Assembly (NCBI GenBank): GCA_963717635.1
Contig: OY970347.1
Span: 1,240,001 to 1,304,000, forward strand
Direction: 5' to 3'
DNA: 64,000 bases
DNA from: JALZKA01 sp963717635
Lineage (GTDB): Bacteria > Actinomycetota > Thermoleophilia > Solirubrobacterales > 70-9
Position numbers and translations under genes: made by a program. This document shows, piece after piece, positions 58,614-64,000 of the stretch. Position 1 is the stretch's first letter; the number at the start of each line of letters is the position of its first letter. Under the pieces are notes generated by a model that saw nothing but the letters and a program-made list of their open reading frames with translations, was not told the origin of the DNA and did not search any database.

Positions 58614-59066
58614 ATGGTCCAGAAGCTCCGTGAACGGAGTCAGGGAGAGGGCGGCTTCACGCTCGTCGAACTCCTCGTTGTCATGTTGATCCTCGGCCTG
58701 CTGGCCGCGATCGCCATCCCGTCCTTCTTCAATCAGAGGGAGAAGGCCAAGGATGCCGACGCGAAGGCTGCTGCTCGTACCGCCCAGACGGCGATCGAGA
58801 CGTACGCCACCGGCAACCAGGGCTCGTACGTCGGCGCGACCGCCGGTGCGGCCACCGATGACCTGAACGTCATCGAGCCGACGCTCAACGATTCCGATGT
58901 TGCCGTTTCCGGCCTCGCCGCGAACGAGTACACCGTCACGGTGACCTCGGACGGCACGGCCGCGAACGAGTTCAGCATCTCTCGAAACGCGGACGGCACG
59001 ACGGACCTGTCGTGCACGACAGGCGGTACGGACGGATGTCCGAGCGGCGGCAACTGGGGCGACTGA
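58614..59066 (+). CDS. pilA: type IV pilin (major subunit candidate)
   Basis: 150 residues, ATG with AAGGAGGG six bases upstream. Prepilin signature GGFTLVELLVVMLILGLLAAIAIPSFFNQREKAKDADAKAAARTAQTAIETYA: cleavage by PilD after the second Gly leaves a mature N-terminal Phe with Glu at position 5. The C-terminal domain has a Cys pair (LSCTTGGTDGCPSG) forming a typical D-loop. The only gene in the locus under the c-di-GMP riboswitch and followed by a strong terminator, so it should be the abundant subunit. Confidence 0.93.
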   Translation: MVQKLRERSQGEGGFTLVELLVVMLILGLLAAIAIPSFFNQREKAKDADAKAAARTAQTAIETYATGNQGSYVGATAGAATDDLNVIEPTLNDSDVAVSGLAANEYTVTVTSDGTAANEFSISRNADGTTDLSCTTGGTDGCPSGGNWGD

Positions 59067-59114
59067 TCTAACGATCAGCTGACCCGCCTGGTCCACCGAT
59101 CAGGCACCGTGAGA

Positions 59115-59142
59115 CGAAGGGCGGCCCGGGGGCCGCCCTTCG
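59115..59142 (+). terminator. strong terminator hairpin after the pilin gene
   Basis: Perfect 13-bp stem CGAAGGGCGGCCC / GGGCCGCCCTTCG closes a GG loop 48 bases after the pilin stop. It separates the pilin transcript from the minor-pilin genes and would allow much higher pilin expression than that of the assembly genes. Confidence 0.8.
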
Positions 59143-59223
59143 CTCGTTCTGCCACCCGTCGCCTGGACGTCGGTACTACCTGAAGCCAAGTAGCTCAAGT
59201 GATCCGCCGATCGTCCCGAATGA

Positions 59224-60555
59224 GTGGGGATGGCTCTTTCTCGACAGCGGGGAGGACGTGAGGGCGGCTTTGCCGTGCCAACCGTCATGTTCATGATGAC
59301 GGCCGCCTTCGCAGTGGCCAGCGTCGGCGCGGTTGCGTCGATCAGCACGCAGCGTGGCGTGGTTCGCGATCAGGGTTCGAAGCAGGCGTTGGTGGCCGCT
59401 GAGGCGGGCGTGAGTCAGGCGCTCCTGCATTACAACCGTGTGCCGACCGCTGGGGCCAACACCTGCGTTGTGTCGACCGGCGGCCCACTCTTCGGGGCAC
59501 CCCCGGTCGGCGGCTGGTGCCAGTCGGTCGCCGGCGCGACGGACTCGGGGACCTTCAGTTACACGGTCGCGCCGTCGTCGGGCCAGATCGAGATCGTCGC
59601 CGTCGGCCAGTCACAGGGCGTGAGCAGGCGCGTCGACGTGGTGGCCGAATCCGGCGGCGGCCAGCAAATCTTCGGCGACGCGACCGTCAAGAGCCAGGAC
59701 GGCCTGACGTTGGACTCGAATGCGGAGATCAGGGCGAACGCGGCCACCAACGGCGACATCGTCATGCGCAGCAACGCGAAGCTGTGCGGCCAAGGCTACG
59801 TCGGAGTGGGGCGGACCCTCAGCCTGATCGGCAACGCCAAGTACTACCGCACCTTCGCATGCACCTCCGCCCGCCCGGCGAGCGACGTCGTCCAGCAGCC
59901 GCTTGTGCTGCCGCCGGTCAACCAGGGTGACGCGCCGACCAACAACGACAACGGCCGCTTCTTCTCGCAGGACTTCCGTGGCGGGAAGGCAACCGACGTC
60001 ACCTGGAACGCGGTCACGAGGACGCTCAGCCTGCGCAGCAACAGCTCCCTGACGCTCGGCGGCTCGATCTACAGCCTCTGCAGGCTCGACATGTCGAGCA
60101 ACACCTCGATCTACGTGGCTCCGGGCTCGCAGGTGAAGATCTACTTCGACACCCCCGAGGCCTGCGGCCTGCCGTCCGGGACGGCCCAGATCTCGCTCGC
60201 CTCGAACGCCCGGGTAACGGCCACGAGTGGGGGGCCCACCAACGCCGCGTTTTACGTGGTCGGCTCGGCGACGCGGGCGACCCACGTCAACCTCAGCTCG
60301 AACACCCAGGCGAACGGCGCGTGTGAGCAGAACTTCGTCATCTACGCCCCCCGGAGCGTGTTCGACTTCGACAGCAACTCGCGGTACTGCGGGGCCGTCG
60401 CCGGCAAGGCGATCCACCTCGACTCGAACTCGCAGGTCTACACGGATACCGGTGCCTCCGCATTCACGCTGCCGGCGGCGGCTCCTCACTATGTCGTCGG
60501 TCAGTTCGTCGAATGCTCGTCCGCTCCGGTAACGCCGCCGGACGCGGAGTGCTAG
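59224..60555 (+). CDS. prepilin-like protein with beta-helix domain (PilX-like minor component)
   Basis: 443 residues from GTG 59224 (ATG 59230 is also possible). N-terminal GREGGFAVPTVMFMMTAAFAVASVGAVASI resembles a prepilin leader and helix but has Thr, not Glu, at mature position 5. Then AAEAGVSQALLHYNRV as in PilX-type proteins. From residue about 150 there are repeated turns with SNA/SNS/SNT (LDSNAEIRA, MRSNAKLCG, LRSNSSLTL, MSSNTSIYV, LASNARVTA, LSSNTQANG, FDSNSRYCG, LDSNSQVYT) spaced about 20-30 residues, suggesting a right-handed beta-helix. Probably a pilus tip or adhesin component. Confidence 0.8.
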   Translation: MGMALSRQRGGREGGFAVPTVMFMMTAAFAVASVGAVASISTQRGVVRDQGSKQALVAAEAGVSQALLHYNRVPTAGANTCVVSTGGPLFGAPPVGGWCQSVAGATDSGTFSYTVAPSSGQIEIVAVGQSQGVSRRVDVVAESGGGQQIFGDATVKSQDGLTLDSNAEIRANAATNGDIVMRSNAKLCGQGYVGVGRTLSLIGNAKYYRTFACTSARPASDVVQQPLVLPPVNQGDAPTNNDNGRFFSQDFRGGKATDVTWNAVTRTLSLRSNSSLTLGGSIYSLCRLDMSSNTSIYVAPGSQVKIYFDTPEACGLPSGTAQISLASNARVTATSGGPTNAAFYVVGSATRATHVNLSSNTQANGACEQNFVIYAPRSVFDFDSNSRYCGAVAGKAIHLDSNSQVYTDTGASAFTLPAAAPHYVVGQFVECSSAPVTPPDAEC

Positions 60556-60558
60556 CCG

Positions 60559-61128
60559 ATGCGCTTTCGGGGAAAGACCCGAGCGCGGGCGCAGGGCGAT
60601 GCGGGGTTCACGCTGCCCGAGCTACTGATCGCGACCGCCTCGTTCCTGGTGCTGATGGTGGCCGCGATGACCGTGATGGTCACGAGTCTTCGAAGCGAGC
60701 CTCGGGCCAGCGAGCGCAACGCGGAGATCCAGCAGGCTCGGGTGCTCATGGACCGCATCACCCGCGAGCTCCGACAGGGCGCGACCGTGCTGATCGCGAC
60801 CGTTGGCCACCTCGAGCTGATCACCTACGTCAGCAGTGAGACCTGCGGCGGGGTGGCCACCGCGACGGCGCGGAGCTGCCGCGTCACCTATGACTGCGCC
60901 GAGGGCACCTGCACCCGCGTCGAGTCCGACTCCGACGGGACGACCGCAGGTGCCGCCACCGTCGAGACCAGCGGCCTTTCCGCCGACCCCGTGTTCAGCT
61001 ACCTCCCCAGCGCGGCCAGTGCTCGGTACGTGGGCGTCACGTTCGAGTTCCCGGCCCGCGACGGCGACGACTCGATCACGCTCACCGACGGCGTAACGCT
61101 CCGCAACCCGGCACCACCCCCTACATGA
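60559..61128 (+). CDS. minor pilin, PilW/PulJ-like
   Basis: 189 residues. Prepilin motif GDAGFTLPELLIATASFLVLMVAAMTVMVTSL with cleavage after AG and Glu at position 5, then RASERNAEIQQARVLMDRITRELRQGATVL, the usual helix continuation of PilW/PulJ-like minor pilins. The C-terminal head has four cysteines (SETCGG, RSCRVTYDCAEGTC). Four bases after the previous gene, and coupled to the next by ATGA. It should help initiate pilus assembly. Confidence 0.85.
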   Translation: MRFRGKTRARAQGDAGFTLPELLIATASFLVLMVAAMTVMVTSLRSEPRASERNAEIQQARVLMDRITRELRQGATVLIATVGHLELITYVSSETCGGVATATARSCRVTYDCAEGTCTRVESDSDGTTAGAATVETSGLSADPVFSYLPSAASARYVGVTFEFPARDGDDSITLTDGVTLRNPAPPPT

Positions 61129-62531
61129 ACGGCCCACCTCGCAACCCCGAGGCTGGCTTCACGATCGTCGAGGTCATGATCGCCGCGATGCTCCTGATGA
61201 TCGGCTCGCTTGGACTGCTGAACGTCGTGGACGCCTCCAGCCGGAACACCTATCGCGCGGAGCAGAGCCAGGTGGTGGTGAATCAGCTCCAGGCAGAGAT
61301 GGAAAAGATCAAGCGGATCCCGTTCTCCGAGGTTGCCCTGACCTCCGCACCCGCGCATTCCTCGAACCCCGATGACCCCGCGTGGCGCGTCTCGGGGACG
61401 CAGTTCGCGACCTCGGCCGACGGGACAGCCCTGCGACCGCTCGTCGTGAACGGCGGCACCCTCGCCGCAGGTGGCACCGTGTCGGGCGGCATCCTCAATC
61501 CGAACCCGACCCCGTTCGAAAGCGGCGACGTGCACGGGACGATTCGCCGCTACGTCGTCTGGATCGATGACCCCAGGTGCCCCGAGACCCTTTGTCCGGG
61601 GAACCAGGACTCAAAGCGGGTGATCGTCGCCAGCACGCTGGATCAGACCGGTGCCGGCGGCGTCCGCCCGTACCAGGAACTCCAGGGCGACATCGTCGAC
61701 CCCGACGTGACGCCGGTTGACAACCCGGTTCCGCCCGGTGATGGGGACGAGGGTACGTTCGCCACCTTCTGGCTTACGGACACGCCCTGTAGCGAGGCCG
61801 AGCGCCACCCGCTCACCGGCGACCACCTGACGCACAACACGCTGGGCACCTGCGACGACGGCCTGCTCACCGGCCTCGTGGGCGGCGCTCCCGACCTGAT
61901 GTACGTGGAGCAGCCCTTCCTTGACCCGGACTACCCCGACGACGAGCAACCCCTGCACGACTACTCGACCGACGTCGAGCCAACCACGAACCCCAGCGCC
62001 GACAAGGGCCTGCAGCTCCGCCGGCCGGGTCCGCTGACCCTCGGCTGCGCCCTGAACCTGCCGATCCTTGAGTCGACGCCGCACCAGAAGACGCACCGCT
62101 GGCTGGCGCCGCCGGTGCCTGGCGGGTTCGAGCTGCTGATCGACGGCGAGGCGACGGTCTCGCTTTGGACCAGGACGATCAATGGCGCGGTCCACCCAGG
62201 GAAGGTCTGCGTCTGGCTGTTCGTCCGGCGGCTGAACGCGCTCGGATTGCCGGTGGACACGCCGGTGGTCAACCAGGTGGTCACGAACCTCACTGGGTTC
62301 CCGGGGGGGCAGTCCAACTGGCCCAGCGGCGACTACCAGGAGATCACCGTCGACATGGACTTCGTCTCCGCCGTCGAGGGGCTGCTTCCGGGCGAGCAGC
62401 TCGGGTTGGCGATCAGCGTCGATCGGGCCGGGACGTCGGGCGGCGACGGGCTCGAGTTCATGTACGACCACCCAAGCTTCGACAGCCGCCTTCAGGTGAA
62501 GACCTCGTCCGCCCTGCCAATCTTCGACTGA
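61125..62531 (+). CDS. minor pilin, PilV-like with large C-terminal domain
   Basis: 468 residues, much longer than usual PilV (about 150-200). Prepilin motif EAGFTIVEVMIAAMLLMIGSLGLLNVVDASS with Glu at position 5, then NTYRAEQSQVVVNQLQAEMEKIKRIPFSEV. The rest is an extracellular region with Pro/Asp-rich loops and a C-terminal jelly-roll-like part (ELLIDGEATVSLWTRTINGAVHPGKVCVWLFVRRL, LGLAISVDRAGTSGGDGLEFMYDHPSFDSRLQV) resembling carbohydrate-binding or adhesin sandwiches. Likely a tip adhesin. Confidence 0.83.
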   Translation: MNGPPRNPEAGFTIVEVMIAAMLLMIGSLGLLNVVDASSRNTYRAEQSQVVVNQLQAEMEKIKRIPFSEVALTSAPAHSSNPDDPAWRVSGTQFATSADGTALRPLVVNGGTLAAGGTVSGGILNPNPTPFESGDVHGTIRRYVVWIDDPRCPETLCPGNQDSKRVIVASTLDQTGAGGVRPYQELQGDIVDPDVTPVDNPVPPGDGDEGTFATFWLTDTPCSEAERHPLTGDHLTHNTLGTCDDGLLTGLVGGAPDLMYVEQPFLDPDYPDDEQPLHDYSTDVEPTTNPSADKGLQLRRPGPLTLGCALNLPILESTPHQKTHRWLAPPVPGGFELLIDGEATVSLWTRTINGAVHPGKVCVWLFVRRLNALGLPVDTPVVNQVVTNLTGFPGGQSNWPSGDYQEITVDMDFVSAVEGLLPGEQLGLAISVDRAGTSGGDGLEFMYDHPSFDSRLQVKTSSALPIFD

Positions 62532-62608
62532 ACTGCGCTCAACCTTGCGCCCACCGGCGCCGATGACGATGCAGGCGGCGGTGTCCCCAAGGTAGGAATC
62601 AGGTCAGC

Positions 62609-63370
62609 ATGATCGCGATCCCACTCTTCATCCTCGGCGCGGTCCTCGGCAGCTTCGCGACGGCGCTGGCCCACCGCCTGCCGCGCGGCGAGAACTGGGT
62701 ATCGGAGCGCTCGCGCTGTCCCGAGTGCGGGGCCCAGATCCGGGCGCGCGACAACGTGCCGATCGTCTCCTGGCTGCTACTGCGCGGCCGTTGCCGTGGC
62801 TGCGGCGAGCCGATCTCCCCGCGGTATCCGCTGGCCGAGCTCACACTTGCCGTCCTGTTCGCGGCGACCTATCTCATCATTGGCGACGACGAGTGGTGGT
62901 GGCTCGCGCTGGGACTGGTCCTCTGCTTCGTGCTCGTGACGATCACGCTGACCGACCTCGACCGGCGGATCATCCCGAACAAGGTCGTGCTCGCGGGCTC
63001 GGTCGTCGCCGTCGCGCTGGTCGCGATTGGCGATCCCGACAGCCTCGTCGAGCACGGCGCGTCGGCAGCGATCGCGGGCGGCCTGATGTTCGTAATCGCG
63101 CTCGCCTACCCCCGTGGCATGGGCATGGGCGACGCGAAGCTCGTGGGCATGATCGGCCTGTTCATCGGCCGCGCGGTTGCGCCCGCGGCCCTGATCGGGT
63201 TCGCGCTCGGAGCGATCGTCGGGATGGCGATGATCGCCCGCCAGGGCGTCGCAGCGCGCAAGCAGGCGATTCCGTTCGGGCCGTTCCTCGCGATCGGCGG
63301 CGTGATCGGCCTCTGGTTCGGCGACGACACGGTCCAGTGGTACCTGGACGAGTTCTTCCCGGACGAATAG
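62609..63370 (+). CDS. pilD: prepilin peptidase / N-methyltransferase
   Basis: 253 residues. N-terminal ILGAVLGSFATALAHRLPRGENWVSERSRCPECGAQIRARDNVPIVSWLLLRGRCRGCG shows the methyltransferase-type part with two CxxC zinc pairs. The aspartyl protease motifs are TDLDRRIIPN (first Asp) and GMGMGDAKLVG (second Asp, GxGD). Seven to eight membrane helices. It cleaves and methylates all prepilins encoded just upstream. Confidence 0.95.
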   Translation: MIAIPLFILGAVLGSFATALAHRLPRGENWVSERSRCPECGAQIRARDNVPIVSWLLLRGRCRGCGEPISPRYPLAELTLAVLFAATYLIIGDDEWWWLALGLVLCFVLVTITLTDLDRRIIPNKVVLAGSVVAVALVAIGDPDSLVEHGASAAIAGGLMFVIALAYPRGMGMGDAKLVGMIGLFIGRAVAPAALIGFALGAIVGMAMIARQGVAARKQAIPFGPFLAIGGVIGLWFGDDTVQWYLDEFFPDE

Positions 63371-63436
63371 GCACCGGACTCAAGGAAATCCGCGCCTGGG
63401 CCGATTGTCTGGGTGAGCTTCAGATCGCTCATTTCT

Positions 63437-64000
63437 ATGGCAACTCTCACCTCGGGGAAGAGCAAGTCGATCGTCGGACTCGATATCGAGGCCGGCAGCG
63501 TCGCCGCGACCGAAGTGCGCTCGAACGGCAGCGTCGAGGTCGTCGGCCACGGCGTCGTCGAGCTGCCTCCGGGCGTCTTTCGCGAGGGCGAGGTCGCCGA
63601 CGCAGAGACGCTCGGCGCCGCGATCAAGGACCTCTTCTCCGAGCACAAGCTTTCACGTTCGGTCCGCCTTGGCATCGCGAACCAGCGGGTCGCCGTCCGC
63701 AGCATGCGCCTGCCCGCGATCGACGACCGCGACGAGCTCGAGACCGCGATCCGCTTCCAGGCCCAAGACCACATCCCGATGCCGCTCGAGCAGTCGGTGC
63801 TCGACTGGCAGGTGATCGGCCACTCGCAGACCGAGACCGGCGAGCGCCGCGTCGAGGTCGTCGCCGTCGCCGCCCGCCGCGACATGCTCGAGCAGGTCAT
63901 GCGGGCGATGAGCATCGGCGGCCTGCGGCCGATCGGCATCGACCACGCCGCCTTCGGGATGATCCGCGCACTCGCCCGGGAGACCGGCTCGGCCGTCGGC
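63437..64000 (+). CDS. pilM: PilM, type IV pilus assembly ATPase-fold protein (3' end cut by window)
   Basis: 188 codons in frame to the window end without a stop. ATG 63437 begins MATLTSGKSKSIVGLDIEAGSVAATEV, an actin-like FtsA/PilM phosphate-1 loop; GTG 63413 is an in-frame alternative. Further PilM features: LGIANQRVAVRSMRLPAIDDRDELETAIRFQAQDHIPMPLEQSVLDWQVIG and VVAVAARRDMLEQVMRAM. PilM forms a cytoplasmic ring that links PilB/PilC with PilN and PilO; those genes probably follow outside the window. Confidence 0.92.
   Translation, partial: MATLTSGKSKSIVGLDIEAGSVAATEVRSNGSVEVVGHGVVELPPGVFREGEVADAETLGAAIKDLFSEHKLSRSVRLGIANQRVAVRSMRLPAIDDRDELETAIRFQAQDHIPMPLEQSVLDWQVIGHSQTETGERRVEVVAVAARRDMLEQVMRAMSIGGLRPIGIDHAAFGMIRALARETGSAVG

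Noticed and set aside
63106..63946. Minus-strand frames opposite pilD and pilM
   Set aside because: They oppose clear pilus genes and have no recognisable domain.

Overview
The window is strongly GC-rich, densely packed bacterial DNA with many GTG and TTG starts and 1 to 4 base stop/start overlaps. The gene content points to an actinobacterium of the Thermoleophilia (Solirubrobacterales/Gaiellales-like): Rex, a YbdK-type ligase, a membrane pyrophosphatase, an F420-type LLM oxidoreductase, a full type IV pilus system, and an expanded family of SnoaL-like proteins with MSEENVEIVR starts and EAAGLSE ends. This placement is inferred from gene families and was not tested by any search.

Layout. 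1-6.1 kb: t6A tRNA-modification genes (tsaE partial, tsaB, rimI, tsaD) coupled to a glutaredoxin-like gene, rex, a carboxylate-amine ligase and a DUF1844 gene; two small lipoproteins sit beside tsaE. 6.2-9.5 kb: H+-pyrophosphatase, a tandem 60-bp palindromic repeat, and an FMN alpha-hydroxy-acid oxidase. 9.6-10.8 kb: a secreted protein with a 5-residue repeat, a cupin and a glyoxalase. 10.9-17.4 kb: two APC permeases with universal-stress-like tails (the second frameshifted), two TrkA/Ceo-type K+ regulators and an FAD reductase. 17.5 kb: tRNA-Gln. 18.3-27.7 kb: ABC exporters, an EamA exporter, a 4-Cys mini-protein, an LLM oxidoreductase, a kelch protein and a RibD-C protein.

27.7-34.3 kb is the accessory part. 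A minus-strand array of SnoaL-like genes (seven intact, one deletion pseudogene, one 3' stub, plus one plus-strand member) is interspersed with a 45-bp repeat. Three 3'-end fragments of the intact tRNA-Met at 34.2 kb lie in direct orientation and divide the DNA into short modules. No integrase is visible.

34.3-50.8 kb: an NHL secreted protein, a pair of Gly/Ala/Tyr-rich membrane proteins, an M29 aminopeptidase with FtcD, and a housekeeping block (MBL hydrolase, hisS, aspS, a probable 6S RNA, an IscU-like/MnmA fusion, alaS, ruvX, mltG, aroE).

50.9-64 kb: the type IV pilus locus. pilB, pilT and pilC are followed by DUF72, topoisomerase IB and an HtrA-like protease. Next come a class I c-di-GMP (GEMM) riboswitch with the major pilin gene, three minor-pilin-like genes, the prepilin peptidase and the start of pilM. 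The pilus genes supply the assembly ATPase, the retraction ATPase, the platform, the subunits and the processing enzyme. The riboswitch ties pilin production to c-di-GMP.
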